Notes: generated by a model from the letters alone, not told the origin. A DNA stretch of 64,000 nucleotides from Lepus europaeus (GCF_033115175.1 NC_084836.1:63355097-63419096), one strand, 5' to 3'; positions 11,801 through 20,811 are shown, counted from the first letter of the stretch. Translations and numbers: made by a program.

Positions 11801-14800
11801 TCTTCATCCCAAGGCCACCTTTCTTTCTCACCTAGTAGTCCATAATTCTTCACATAATTCACTGGCTACACATTGTCTCTTGGATTGTCCTAAGTGCTCC
11901 ACATACACAGCTGGAGTCCCTCCCGCCCTGTGACCTGTCCCCTAACAACTGCCCAGCCTCCTCTCCCAGTGAGCCCTGCAGTCCCTGGAGTATCTACTGA
12001 TCCAAGGGACAGGCCGTTGCCTCTTGCCTCCAGGCCTCTTGCATTCCTCACTGCGCCTTCCATGGAGAAGCCAGGCCCCCGCCCCTCCCACCCTTCTGCA
12101 CCTGCTAGACTAACTCCTCATCCCCCAACCAGCAGCTCCCAGGTCACTTTTCCCAAGAGGTCTCCCCTTGACCCCAGACTCACTCAGTTTCCTTGTTTTG
12201 TGCTCCCCAGTGATCTGTGTTTCACCAGTCACTGTATTTTTTTTTTTTTTAAGATTTGTTTGTTTATTTGAAAGGCAGTGCAACAGAGAGGGGAAAAAAG
12301 GAAAGAGAGAAAGTAAGAGCTCTTCCATCTGCTGGTTTACTCCCCTAATGGCTGCAAGGGCCAGGTCTGGGTCAGACCAAAACCAGGATCCAGGAATTCC
12401 ATCTGGGTCACCCACATGGGTGGCAGGGGTCCAAGCATTTGGGCCATCTTCTGCTGCCTTCCCCGGCTGCATAGCAGGAAGCGACACAGCCAGGACTCAG
12501 TCTGGCACTCTGATATGAGATGCCGGCACCACAAGTGGCAGCGTAACTCTGTGCCACAAGGCTGGCCCTGTCACAGTATCTACCCAGCGTGTTGTGCCGT
12601 CTAGTTAACACCTGTCTCCTGAGAGCAAGACTCATTTCTCAGTCACCATTTTATCCCCGTGCTGTTACAGTCCTTGGCATAGGGCATACATTCAATAAGT
12701 ATTAAGAAATATAGCCTTTGCCCTCCGTTCTTGGAATATTCCAGGCAGACACTCAAAGAAATAATTAGAGTACAGTGCAGTGCTATGAAAGGTTCTATAC
12801 TTGGGAGGTGTGTGGCCTGGGTTAAGAAACGTGCATCCCAAATCAGAGGACCCAGCTCCAGTCACTGGCCCTGGCTCAATCCCGGCTTCCTGTTGAAGTG
12901 GACACTAACAGGCAGTGGTGGTGGCTCAAGTAGTTAGGTCCCTGCCAACCACATGAGAGACCTGGACTGTGTCCCCAGCTCCTGGTTTTCATCCTGGGCC
13001 AGTCCCAGTTGCTGCGGGCATTTGGAGAGTGAACCAGCAAGTGGGAACTCTCTCTTGATAGTTAACTGTTCTAATTCCCTCTCTCTGCACCTCCACCTCA
13101 AGCCAATGAAGGAATGTTTTAAAGACTGCACATTCCTATGCATGCGGATACTTGTGGGCACTTCAGAAAGCCCACAGAGGAATGGAATTCAAAGCGAAAT
13201 AAATCCATGCACATGGGTATGAAGCAGCTAACCAGCCTCTGGGTCAGCCAGGAAAGGCGCCATTTGAACCAGCTGTCATTCATTCCAGTCAGTCACTGAG
13301 TAATTTCTGGGCACCTACTTGGTACCAGGCACCATTCCAGGCGCTGAAGATACCGAAGAAAACAAGAAAGACATAGGCCCTACCTTCCTGGAGCTTATTC
13401 TACCGGTGGTAGACAGAAACAGATACTGAATTTTAACAAATAGGGTAATTTCAGGCAATGATCCACACTCTGAAGACTAGAAGACACTGTCCACACTCAC
13501 CAGTTCAGGAGGAGAAGCACATGCATGTGTATGTGAGGTGGCCCTGTGTGGCAGTGCCCTTAGAATGTAACCCGAACGAGGCAGGAGCCAGACTTTCAAA
13601 GGTCTGGGGGAGGGAACAATGAGAGCCACTGGTTTAAAGGACAAAAGGCGGCCAGTGTAGCAGAAACACGATGAGTATTTTTATCTCCAGCCTAGATCTC
13701 GCCCTGAATTCCAGACCCACAGAGCTAAACGCCAACCGCACATGCTACAGGAATGTCTGATAGGTACCTTGACCTGCGTATGTCAAAAACCAACTGAACT
13801 GCCTCCCCCAAACCTGCTCCTTCACACGTCAGGAGATGACGATGCTATGGTTCCAACGGCTCACACGGAAACCTCTGGGGTCACCCTTTCCTCTCTGCCA
13901 CGTCCCCATACATCAATAAATCTTCTCGGCTCTACCTTCAGAACAGAGACAGAACCTGCCTATTTCTCACCCTCTCTGCTGCTACTATTCAGGTCAGTGC
14001 TGAAGCACAGCAAAATCAGTGACGGTTTTCCAGCGCTGGGAGAGAAGGGACCTGTGGTTACAGTGGCAGACTGGAGCCAGCTCACGAATCAGCTCACAAG
14101 AGACAACTGATAAATCTGGGGGAATGTTGCAAGACAGCTGGCATCCTGATGTGGGCATGACTGGAGTATCTGGACCACAGATATTGGCAAGCATTACAAA
14201 TCAGGGCTCCTCCCCCAGCACACCCACCCTGCCCAGGGATCTGGGCGGTCAACACTTACTAGCACACACTGCACATGCAAATCTGTGTTATGGGAAGGTA
14301 AGGCTGGTGGGTGGCATGTGGCAGGTGTGTGTGTTTGTGAATGCATCAGAATCTCCTGAGGCTCTCTGCCCACCACACGTCGGCATGCTGAGGGGCACTT
14401 GTTAAGAGGCCATTGGTTGGGGCCAGCGCTGTGGTGTAGCGGGTAAAGCCACCACGTGCAGTGCCGGCATCCCATATAGATGCCAGTTCGAGTCCCAGCT
14501 GCTCCACTTCTGAGCCAGCTCCCTGTTACAGCCTGGGAAAGCAGTAGAAGATGGTTCAAGTGCTTGGGCCCCTGCACCCGTGTGGGAGACCTGGAAAAAG
14601 CTCCTGGCTTCTGGCTTCGGACTGGTGCAGCTCCGGCCATTGCGGCCAGTTGGGGAGTGAACCAGTGATGGAAGAACTCGCTCTCTCTCTGCCTCTGCTT
14701 CTCTCTCTGTGTAACTCTGACTTTCAAATAAATAAATCTTAAAAAAAAAAAAAAAAAAAAAAGAGGCCATTGGCTGCAAACAAAAGGTGAGTTGTTTTTT

Positions 14801-17704
14801 TTTTTTACAGGCAGAGTGGACAATGAGAGAGAGACAGAGAGAAAGGTCTTTCTTTGCCGTTGGTTCACCCTCCAATGGCCGCCGCGGTAGGCGCGCTGCG
14901 GCCGGCGCAACACGCTGATCCGATGGCAGGAGCCAGGTGCTTCTCCTGGTCTCCCATGGGGTGCAGGGCCCAAGGACTTGGGCCATCATCCACTGCACTC
15001 CCTGGCCACAGCAGAGAGCTGGCCTGGAAGAGGGGCAACCGGGACAGGATCGGTGCCCTGACAGGGACTAGAACCCGGTGTGCCGGCGCCGCAAGGCGGA
15101 GGATTAGCCTAGTGAGCCGTGGCGCCGGCTCAAAAGGTGAGTTTTAAGAGACGCCTAGAATGAATGGGCTGTGTTATTCATGCTGAGAGAATTAGACTCC
15201 TTTCCTTCATCTCACTTCTTCGTAATCTCAGATTCACTTCTGCAATTCAGACCGCGTATCCCACGAGGGCAGGGGCTACACACTCACCACTGCATTCCCA
15301 CGTGGCCCACAAGCACAGCAAGACCCCACTGAGGAGCTGGTTGATGATGAGAGGGGGCTCAACGTGGAGCAGGAGTCAGGTGACAGGAAGGACAAATGTG
15401 GGGGAGGTGGGGGAGCATGGACATGGTTGGGGCACAGAGAGAAGATCTGGGAACTGCTGGCCTGAAGGGCATGTGGATAGCCAGGCGCTGAAACAGGCGG
15501 CTTCCCCTTCAGGTTTAGGGCCTGGGAGAGCCCCGCCACACTGTCCCAGGCCAGCCTGCCCTCCTCCTCTAGAAGGGGAGCTGTCACTGAGGGAGTTAAG
15601 ACTCACCCGAACCTCAGCCTCCCGGGGCCTCCCATTGAGGTCGCACTTGGACCCATTGCCATAGGTCTGGCTGTGGTAGCGTTTCAGGCGATGCTGCTTG
15701 GAGGCCTGGAGAAGACATCGGGCCGCAGGGAGAGGGTGTGAGAAAGACAGCAAAGAGAAAGGACAGCACCGAACCCCTGCTGGGACCTTGAGGCCTCGGG
15801 AACCCTGGCCCTAGGGCACTTGGTCCTACTGGCCAGCAAGGCCCTAGAAAGTCGTCAGTGAACCCTGACCCTCCCCTTCTCGCCAGATCTTTCGTCCTGC
15901 AGCCCAAAGCCCTTTCTCCTCCAGGCCCACGCTCCCGCCACCTTGGCTGTTTCATCATCCCAGTCGAAGGCCGATTGGTAGTAGCCGAGATACAGGACTT
16001 CACCTTTGATCTCTGAATCTGCAAGAGAAGCCACAGGGAAGGAATTACTGCCTTCTAAGAGGCGGCGGCAGGAGGAGGGCTGGGGAGGCGGTCCCCTTCC
16101 ACCACAGGGGGAAACGGGCGAGCGAGTCACCTTCCATGTGGTACTGCTGGATGTGGCGTCCATAACAGAACTCGTACGTCCACCAGTCTTTGGTCTGCCA
16201 ATTACAAAACGAAGAATGGGTGGGCCCAGGTGCAGATGTCTCTTCTCGGAACCAGTCCCGGGCGCCAAGACACATAACCTCTTGTCTACTTCTCATCTCC
16301 CTCTACCTCCACACTCAATTCTCCAGCCCCTCACTGAGGAGGAAGAGCTGTTTTCCTTCTGTGACACAGAGCGAGAACCCCAAACTCTGTTCTCTGCCTG
16401 GGGGCTCCCACTTTTTTTTTTTTCAAGATTTTGTTTTTAATCCTTTGCCTTCCATAAAAATAAGGAATCATGTTATCCTTGAAGCACTCAGAGCAAGTCA
16501 ACTAACACTCCTCGCACTGTGCTAAGCACCCGGAAGGCAGCCATGAACAAGACGAGTTGATCTCATGGAGCCACATTCTAGAGCTTGGGAGTCAGACCAA
16601 AAATAAACAAACTCATTCAGTTAATATTCATCTCCCGAAAAGTGCCATTATAATAAAAAAAAAAAAGTGGGATACTGTGACAAGTGACAGAAGGGGCTGA
16701 CTGCAGAAGGTAGGCTTCCCCGAGGAAGTGCCCCTCCTGTGCCACAGTGACACCTCCTAGTCTGAAATCAGCCGTCCTGTGTCTGAGGTTGCAGGAGTCT
16801 GCTTCTTTCCTGGCTGTGTTACACGCCCACAGGTGACCACTCCAATGGCCTTCTAAGCTCCTACAGGTTCCCCAGGCCCCACCCCCACTCGCTGGCACCG
16901 CAGCTGTCAGAGCGGCTGCCGGTTCCCAAGCCCTTGGTCCATCCCCACAGGTCGTCTCACCTTGAGCAGGCAGGGAGCATCTCTCATGGGGCTCAGCAAC
17001 TCCGGGATCCCAGGCCCTTGGTACGCAGGTGTCTCCTCCTCCCTCTCCCGCTGGAAGTGGATAGCTCCAGCGGGCAGGCGACACTCGTAGCGCTGTTTGT
17101 ACTTGGAGGAGACGATCACCACGTCCGAAGCTTGGCTCTGGGAAAGAAGGGAAGGTTGGGGGCCCCAACGCAAAGAGAGGCTGCGATTAGAGAAAACACC
17201 GAGATCCCTCTGCGGACCCTGGCTACAGAAGGAGCCAAAAGGCCTCCGTGGTCTGGGGGGCACTCCTCCTTCTCCACGGAGGCGGAGACTGGGTGTTGCA
17301 CCGTGAACCGCGACCTGCAGGCTGACAGCTGGAACTCCTCTCCCCGCAGGCCCCGGGCCCCAGGGAATGGGTCTCAGGCTGCGATCACCAGGAGTCACTG
17401 TAACAGCCCTACCTACTCTTCCCGATCCCCTTAGGCTCCCCCCCACACACACACCCCAGCCTCCGCAGCTACCTTCCTTTCTCTACCTTCTCTCCTCCTT
17501 CCTCTTCTACCTCGGACCCTCGCCCCTCACACGCCTTCTCACCTGCCCTCCCAAGACTGGCAATGGCAGGATCTCGATTCCATAACGCATTTCACTCAGC
17601 TCCTCCAGGTTCAAGCTCCCAACACCGCCGGTCAGACTTGCAGGTAACAACAGCCCCAGAAGCAGCAGCCCCAATAGGCTGGACAGCAGCGTTTCCGCCG
17701 CCAT
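726..17704 (-). CDS. OS9: OS9, ER lectin of ERAD (exons 1-14 of 15, partial)
   Basis: OS9 binds trimmed N-glycans on misfolded glycoproteins in the ER lumen and hands them to the SEL1L-HRD1 ligase. Coding segments are 17543-17704, 16961-17137, 16131-16194, 15942-16018, 15607-15705, 4123-4333, 3901-4002, 3633-3733, 3381-3432, 2686-2774, 2204-2482, 1863-2052, 968-1132 and 726-838. They total 1881 nt or 627 codons; all splice sites are GT-AG and all phases match. A signal peptide occupies residues 1 to about 25. The MRH lectin domain spans about 108-230, and its sugar-binding residues W117, W118, Q130, R188, E212 and Y218 are all present at human numbering. An acidic Asp/Glu run lies in exon 11. 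The human protein is 667 aa, so about 41 C-terminal residues lie in exon 15 off the left edge. The start is the ATG opening the hydrophobic signal peptide (MAAETLLSSL). No frame break was seen. Confidence 0.97.
968..1132 (-). CDS. OS9: OS9 exon 13 (probable cassette exon)
   Basis: A 165-nt exon covering residues 535-589. Its length is a multiple of three and equals the 55 residues missing from the human OS-9.2 isoform, so in-frame skipping is expected here too. It includes MKRENPQLKQIEGLVKELLE. Confidence 0.94.
1863..2052 (-). CDS. OS9: OS9 exon 12
   Basis: A 190-nt exon coding residues 472-534 plus one base, including KELDPDGLKKESERDRAML and a basic, proline-rich end (RKPPPSPQP). Confidence 0.94.
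2204..2482 (-). CDS. OS9: OS9 exon 11 (acidic run)
   Basis: A 279-nt exon coding residues 379-471. An Asp/Glu-rich stretch is followed by ERQLLGEFEKELEGILLPSD. The segment before the acidic run is diverged from human but keeps the frame and total length. Confidence 0.93.
2686..2774 (-). CDS. OS9: OS9 exon 10
   Basis: An 89-nt exon coding residues 349-378, including NNVQVKVIRSPADLIRLIEE, nearly identical to human. Confidence 0.95.
3128..3226 (-). repeat. MIR fragment
   Basis: Matches the reversed MIR core: CCCATTTAATCTCCCCACAA, then a GGAAATGGAGG segment. An old mammalian SINE in an OS9 intron. Confidence 0.5.
3381..3432 (-). CDS. OS9: OS9 exon 9
   Basis: A small 52-nt exon coding residues 332-348 plus one base (EQDPNPEAADVAPGPPS). 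It is flanked by AG and GT in the expected phase. Confidence 0.88.
3633..3733 (-). CDS. OS9: OS9 exon 8
   Basis: A 101-nt exon coding residues 298-331, including AKDDSKEPDFWKMLHEPEE. The donor GT is at 3632-3631. Confidence 0.92.
3901..4002 (-). CDS. OS9: OS9 exon 7
   Basis: A 102-nt exon coding residues 264-297. It reads DSKQDENKVIEEVQDLEPQ and continues the human frame, though it is more diverged than the MRH exons. Confidence 0.92.
4123..4333 (-). CDS. OS9: OS9 exon 6 (end of MRH domain)
   Basis: Codes residues 194-263 plus one base (211 nt). It includes GDYIDRVDEPLSCSY with E212 and Y218, the remaining MRH ligand residues, followed by the proline-rich RTPRLCPHPLLRPPPS stretch. Confidence 0.95.
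4408..4610 (-). repeat. MIR/L2-type relic
   Basis: Reversed MIR core: GTGCCAGGCACTGTGCACG, then an AAGTGTCTCAACTGTGTGG-like part and a diverged CTCAGGCAG end. Confidence 0.5.
4611..4874 (+). repeat. C-type SINE, 5' truncated
   Basis: Begins inside the SINE body (CCGATCCATTTCCCTGCTAT) and ends with the CT run, AAATAAATCTT and an A run. Confidence 0.85.
4875..5062 (-). repeat. C-type SINE, 5' half
   Basis: A reversed SINE body and head ending at ATAGCCAGCCC. It abuts the plus-strand copy tail to tail. Confidence 0.8.
5063..5590 (+). repeat. Old L1 ORF2 fragment
   Basis: Carries reverse-transcriptase-region phrases typical of L1, such as AGACTGACAAAGAAAACAA and GGTGAATTCTACCAACA, with many stops. 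It continues at 5938-6182 and 6526-6667, split by SINEs. Confidence 0.65.
5591..5937 (+). repeat. C-type SINE
   Basis: A full copy with head, body, CT run and A tail, inserted in the L1 fragment. Confidence 0.9.
5938..6182 (+). repeat. Old L1 ORF2 fragment (continued)
   Basis: The L1 text resumes with AAATGGAATTTATACAAGCA and CTATTTGCAAATGACCTGAT, both typical of ORF2. Confidence 0.6.
6183..6525 (+). repeat. C-type SINE, CTAGTCCCGG subfamily
   Basis: Young-looking copy (TTCTAGTCCCGGTCGGGG in the head, GCCTGTC-A(n) tail) with the direct repeat ATAGGAGTTGGA at 6171 and at 6525. Confidence 0.92.
6526..6667 (+). repeat. Old L1 ORF2 fragment (end)
   Basis: Third piece of the same L1, AT-rich and in the same orientation, ending at the next SINE. 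Confidence 0.5.
6668..6977 (+). repeat. C-type SINE
   Basis: Full plus-strand copy ending in an A run. It abuts a T run and a short reversed SINE head (6978-7008), probably a deleted minus-strand copy. Confidence 0.85.
7009..7492 (+). repeat. Old L1 ORF2 fragment
   Basis: A second L1 relic with AATAAAGAACAGCAAAATAA and a CAAAAGTTGGTTTCCTGAAA segment, typical of the ORF2 region before the reverse transcriptase. It continues at 7766-8135. Confidence 0.6.
7493..7765 (+). repeat. C-type SINE, diverged
   Basis: Diverged head, recognisable GGGAGACCTGGACTGAC body and CCAATAAAATTAAATAAAT tail. The flanking AATTCAAATCT is repeated. Confidence 0.75.
7766..8135 (+). repeat. Old L1 fragment
   Basis: AT-rich L1-like text (CTTGTTCGCAAAAACATTAT) continuing the preceding relic. 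Confidence 0.45.
8136..8424 (-). repeat. C-type SINE
   Basis: Reversed copy: T run, AAGATTTTATTTATTATTTG, then body and head. ACCTCTTT flanks both sides. Confidence 0.88.
8461..8520 (+). repeat. C-type SINE head fragment
   Basis: Only the first 60 bases of a SINE, ending at CCCATATGGG, where a complete second copy begins. Confidence 0.75.
8521..8865 (+). repeat. C-type SINE
   Basis: Full plus-strand copy. Its head TGGCGCAGCGGG-like A box and TTCAAGACC B-box region show the tRNA-like origin. Confidence 0.88.
8871..9194 (-). repeat. C-type SINE
   Basis: Reversed full copy ending at GCGCTGGCCCC, fused directly to the next copy. Confidence 0.88.
9195..9440 (+). repeat. C-type SINE, 5' truncated
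   Basis: Begins at the TTCTGATCCAGCTCTCTG point of the body, without a head, and runs to the A-rich tail. Confidence 0.85.
9441..10300 (+). repeat. L1 relic (3' end of ORF2 in the right half)
   Basis: From about 9880 the text matches the end of L1 ORF2 (AAAATGAACAAAGAATTTGG, AGAGAAATGCAAATTAAAGC, ACATTGCTGGAAGGAG). The left part, 9441-9880, is AT-rich and not assigned. Confidence 0.5.
10301..10614 (-). repeat. C-type SINE
   Basis: Reversed copy flanked by the direct repeat TCATAAAAGATT. Confidence 0.9.
10642..10976 (+). repeat. C-type SINE, CTAGTCCCGG subfamily
   Basis: Full young-looking copy flanked by CATGAACATCTG, with an A/C-rich tail to about 11010. Confidence 0.92.
11283..11371. repeat. 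Imperfect inverted repeat (41-nt arms, 7-nt loop)
   Basis: Arm 11283-11323 and arm 11331-11371 are reverse complements with about four mismatches and no gaps; the loop is AGCCTTC. It lies in OS9 intron 5, outside any SINE, and would fold into a long stem in the OS9 pre-mRNA. No mobile-element family was recognised. Confidence 0.85.
11372..12236. other. Intronic sequence without recognised element
   Basis: Pyrimidine-rich single-copy-looking DNA of OS9 intron 5. Open frames are short, and no coding pattern or repeat family was recognised. The stretch 10980-11282 is similar. Confidence 0.5.
12237..12568 (-). repeat. C-type SINE
   Basis: Reversed copy. GTCACTGTAT before and GTCACAGTAT after form an imperfect direct repeat. 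Confidence 0.88.
12911..13102 (+). repeat. C-type SINE, old and truncated
   Basis: Recognisable TGGCTCAAGTAGTTAGGTCC and GAGAGTGAACCAGCAAG parts only. Confidence 0.65.
13280..13480 (+). repeat. L2 3'-end relic
   Basis: Carries GGGCACCTACTTGGTACCAG, CAGGCGCTGAAGATAC and CCTGGAGCTTATTCTA, matching the mammalian L2 tail region. Confidence 0.65.
13481..14418. other. Intronic sequence without recognised element
   Basis: Single-copy-looking DNA of OS9 intron 5. A 122-codon open frame at 13742 shows no family resemblance and lies antisense to OS9. Confidence 0.5.
14419..14762 (+). repeat. C-type SINE
   Basis: Full copy flanked by AAGAGGCCATTGG. Confidence 0.92.
14795..15131 (-). repeat. C-type SINE, CTAGTCCCGG subfamily
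   Basis: Reversed full copy flanked by CAAAAGGTGAGTT. Confidence 0.93.
15607..15705 (-). CDS. OS9: OS9 exon 5 (MRH domain)
   Basis: Codes residues 161-193 (99 nt) and includes R188 of the sugar-binding site. The next exon lies 11.3 kb away across the SINE-filled intron 5. Confidence 0.95.
15942..16018 (-). CDS. OS9: OS9 exon 4 (MRH domain)
   Basis: A 77-nt exon coding residues 135-160, including GYYQSAFDWDDETAK, with good GT-AG borders. It belongs to the MRH beta-barrel. Confidence 0.94.
16131..16194 (-). CDS. OS9: OS9 exon 3 (MRH double tryptophan)
   Basis: Codes residues 114-134 plus one base. It carries the TKDWW motif, whose W117 and W118 contact mannose in the MRH domain, and Q130. 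Confidence 0.94.
16495..16640 (+). repeat. L2/MIR relic
   Basis: CACTGTGCTAAGCACCCGG and ATGGAGCCACATTCTAGAGC match old L2-type text in OS9 intron 2. Confidence 0.5.
16961..17137 (-). CDS. OS9: OS9 exon 2
   Basis: Codes residues 55-113 (177 nt, phase 0 at both ends), just before the MRH domain. It includes SSKYKQRYECRLPAG, near identical to human. The acceptor AG lies at 17139-17138 and the donor at 16960-16959. Confidence 0.95.
17543..17704 (-). CDS. OS9: OS9 exon 1 (start codon, signal peptide)
   Basis: Codes residues 1-54: a signal peptide with a leucine-rich core, then the start of the mature lectin. The ATG is at 17704-17702 on the minus strand. The donor GT is at 17542-17541 and the exon ends in phase 0. 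Confidence 0.95.
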
Positions 17705-17960
17705 CTTTCGTTCCCCTTCTTAACCAGAGACGCTCCTTCCGCCCTAAACCTGGCAGCGGCTTCACCCCTCCCATTAGCGCCGCAAGTTCTCATTGGCTAC
17801 GCGTTCTGTCCCTCTCACGTACCTGATTCCCATTTGTAAACGTGGCTCCAAAGTTCCCGGGGAGGTGGACCACGACGATTGGCACCATCAATCACTGCGC
17901 GTGATTGGCCAGAGATGCCAACCAATCAACGACGAGATTAGACCCCCACCCCTTATTCCC
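17705..17960 (-). promoter_or_regulatory. OS9: OS9 promoter region with four CCAAT/ATTGG boxes
   Basis: The region upstream of the OS9 ATG is CpG-containing and lacks an obvious TATA box. CCAAT occurs on the minus strand at 17796-17792, 17882-17878 and 17908-17904, and on the plus strand at 17922-17926. The transcription start cannot be fixed from sequence alone. Confidence 0.6.
17864..17882 (-). promoter_or_regulatory. OS9: ER-stress response element-like site
   Basis: Read on the minus strand this is CCAAT, nine bases, then CCACC. It differs from the ERSE consensus CCAAT-N9-CCACG only in its last base. It lies 160-178 bases upstream of the OS9 start codon. OS9 is known to be induced by ER stress, so the site is plausible, but its function is inferred. 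Confidence 0.4.
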
Positions 17961-17999
17961 CCAGTTCCATAGAGGCGTGGTCTTGCCCTGGGCGCGTTT

Positions 18000-18764
18000 T
18001 GGCAGCTTTTCGCTCTCCTCGCCCAGCTGTCCCGCGCATCTCTGCTTAGCGTATTTTTTAGACCTTTCATGCAAAGTGTCCCGCCCCGCGCAGAGCGGAG
18101 TATGGGGGCTGACGGATGGGACGTTAATGAACACTTTTTGCAAAACAAGCGATTATTAGAATCATACCTCTTTTCGTACATACACTACTTCAGGGCAATC
18201 AGGTAATCTGTGTCAGAGTTTCTGCACGATCCTGCAGTTATTCTCCAATAAAATGATCCCAAAGGAATCACGGGAGCTGTCGGTGAAAGGCAGAGTAAGG
18301 TGCTAACGCACCTATTATTGAAAAAGAAAAAAATAAATAAATAAATAAACACCAAAGAACAAAAAGGAAAGGGGGCAGATGCAACGTCTGCGAAGCTGGA
18401 AAGCCGGCAGAGGAACAGCAACCGGCTTAGCAGAATGAGAAAGTCGGCCCCTAAACAAAGGTAAACACGAGCATGGTGCCGCTGGAAAACGCTCTCTGGG
18501 GAATTTCCCCAGCACAAGAGGAAAATCCCAAAGAGAAGCTCCTCAGGGCTGTCGAGTGAAGCACACAGTCCCACAGGCGAGCCGCAGCCCTGCGCCGACT
18601 CCAGTCTGCTTGTTGACCTCCTGGCTCTTAACGATACAAGGTCAGGCAGTGTCCTTAGACGTTTAAGGAAGGACTTTTAAGGTATAAGAAAGAAACCAAA
18701 CCAAGCAAGGAGGGGAAAAAAAGCAAATTAGAGGTAATAAAGATTAGGGGAGGGCAAAAATAAG
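18000..18764. other. OS9 upstream flank
   Basis: No gene or lagomorph SINE is seen here. CpG content falls away from the promoter. The A-rich AAATAAATAAATAAATAAAC stretch at about 18329-18350 is simple repeat. Confidence 0.5.
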
Positions 18765-18780
18765 ACTATATATATATATA

Positions 18781-19105
18781 TTGACAGGCAGCAGGCAGAG
18801 TGGATAGTGAGAGAGAGAGAGACAGAGAGAAAGGTCTTCCTTTGCCGTTGGTTCACCCTCCAATGGTCGCCGCGGCCGGCGCACTGCGCTGATCCGATGG
18901 CAGGAGCCAGGTGCTTCTCCTGGTCTCCCATGGGGTGCAGGCCCCAAGCACTTGGGCCACCCTCCACTGCACTCCCAGGCCACAGCAGAGAGCTGGCCTG
19001 GAAGAGGAGCAACCAGGATAGAATCCGGCGCCCCAACCGGGACTAGAACCTGGTGTGCCGGCGCCGCATGGTGGAGGATTAGCCTGTTGAGCCACGGCAC
19101 CGGCC
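18781..19105 (-). repeat. C-type SINE, CTAGTCCCGG subfamily
   Basis: Reversed copy next to a short (TA)n. Confidence 0.9.
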
Positions 19106-19193
19106 AAGACAAATATTTTAAAATTTAAAAACCCCACCATCTGTAGCCTCAGAAAGGTGAAACAGTGTATCCATAAAATGACAATGGAAGCTG

Positions 19194-19500
19194 TTTTTTT
19201 TTTTTTAAAGATTTATTTATTTGAGAAGCAGCATTACAGAGAGAGAGAGAGAGAGTCTTTCATCTGCTGGTTCACTCCCCAAATGCTGCAATGGCTGGAT
19301 CTGGGCCTATCTGAGCCAGGAGCCAGGAGCTTCTTCCAGGTCTCCCACATGGGTGCAGGGTCCCAAGGACTTGAGCCATCTTCCGCTGCTTTCCCAGGCA
19401 CATTAGCAGGGAGCTGGATTGGATGTGGAGCAGCCAGGACTTGAACCGGCGCCCATATGGGATGCTGGCGCCACAGGCAGAGTTTAACCTACTAGCCCCT
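19194..19500 (-). repeat. C-type SINE
   Basis: Reversed full copy flanked by GGAAGCTGTTT. Confidence 0.92.
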
Positions 19501-19525
19501 GGAAGCTGTTTGAAAAGGCCCCACT

Positions 19526-19812
19526 GGGCAGAGTCGCTGGCACAGAGGATCAAGACACCTCTTGCCAGGCTGGCAGGTTGAAGTCCTAGGCTGCTCTGCT
19601 TCCCATTCAGCTTTGTGCTAATGTACCTGGGAAGACAGTGGAGATGGCCCAAGTAACCTGCAGCCCTGACACCCACGCAGGAGACCCAGATGGAGTCTTT
19701 GGCTCCTGGCTTATGCCTGGACTAGATCTGGCTGTTGCAACTGTTTGGAAAGAGAACCAGGGATGGAAGATTCTCTCTGTCTCTCTATCTCTGTCTCTTT
19801 CTCCCCCTTTCA
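19526..19812 (+). repeat. C-type SINE, diverged
   Basis: Old copy (GGGCAGAGTCGCTGGCACAG head) that ends at CCCTTTCAAA, where the next reversed copy begins. Confidence 0.75.
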
Positions 19813-20050
19813 AATGGCCACAAAGGCCGGAGCTGGGCCAGACAGAAGCCAAGAGCCAGGAGCTTTTTCTGGGTCTCCCACGTGGGTGCAGGGCCCACTT
19901 GGGAGCACTTGGGCCATCTTCAAGTGCTTTCCCAGGCCATTAGCAGGGAGCTGGATCAGAAGTGCAGCAGCTGGGACTTGACCTGGCGCCCATATAGGAT
20001 GCTGGCACTGCAGGTGGTGGTTCAACCCACTGTGCCACAGTGCTGGCCAC
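19813..20050 (-). repeat. C-type SINE, 3' truncated
   Basis: Reversed body and head only, joined tail to tail with the preceding copy. Confidence 0.85.
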
Positions 20051-20127
20051 GGTAAATCTTTTTTTTTTTTAAATAAAGTAATTGCTATTCAGATAAGCAA
20101 AAGGGCCTCTTAGAAATCAAAACCATG

Positions 20128-20440
20128 CACCGGGTTCTAGTCCTGGTCAGGGCGCCAGATTCTGTCCCAGTTGCCCCTCTTCCAGGCCAGCTCTCTGCTG
20201 TGGCCCGGGAGGGCAGTGGAGGATGGCCCAAGTGCTTGGGCCCTGCACCCCATGGGAGACCAGGAGAAGCACCTGGCTCCTGGCTTCAGATCAGCGCGGT
20301 GCGCCGGCCGCAGTGTGCCGGCCGCGGCGGCCATTGGAGGGTGAACTAACAGCAAAGGAAGACCTTTCTCTCTGTCTCTCTCTCTCACTGTCCACTCTGC
20401 CTGTCAAAAAAAAAAAAAAAAGAAGAAGAAAAGAAAAAGA
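20128..20440 (+). repeat. C-type SINE, CTAGTCCCGG subfamily, 5' truncated
   Basis: Starts at CACCGGGTTCTAGTCC. Flanked by AGAAATCAAAACCATG on both sides, so it inserted already truncated. Confidence 0.9.
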
Positions 20441-20811
20441 AAAGAAATCAAAACCATGATAGGTGAAATAAAAATTCGTTAGAAAAATTGGAGAAGGTTT
20501 AAGATCAAATTGGCTTGACTTCAGGAGAAAATTGATGAAAATTAGAGAATCAGTCCAGAGGGTGGAACATCTAAAAACTGACAACTTCAGGAGAGCGGAG
20601 GCTCAGAAGGAGAGAAGTTGCTCAGGAAGTCCCTCAGCAGCGTTTCCCTGCGCTGAAGAGCTGAGCCTGCGAAGGGAAGGAGCAGAACAGAGCAGGAGGC
20701 ATCGCCATCGCTCTTTGTAATTCTGTTAAATAAAAATAAATCTTTTTTTTTTTTAAAGGAAAGCTAAACAGATTTGTCTTCTTTGCAACAGGGAAATGGA
20801 AATATCTTCTT

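Larger units (their letters stand above)
4334..15606 (-). other. OS9: OS9 intron 5 (11.3 kb)
   Basis: This intron accounts for about two thirds of the OS9 segment. It carries some sixteen lagomorph SINEs, fragmented L1 ORF2 on the plus strand, MIR and L2 relics and one strong inverted repeat. No conserved extra exon was recognised inside it. Confidence 0.85.

Noticed and set aside
14194-14998. 198- and 259-codon minus-strand open frames
   Set aside because: They run through two adjacent SINEs; their apparent coding content is repeat sequence.
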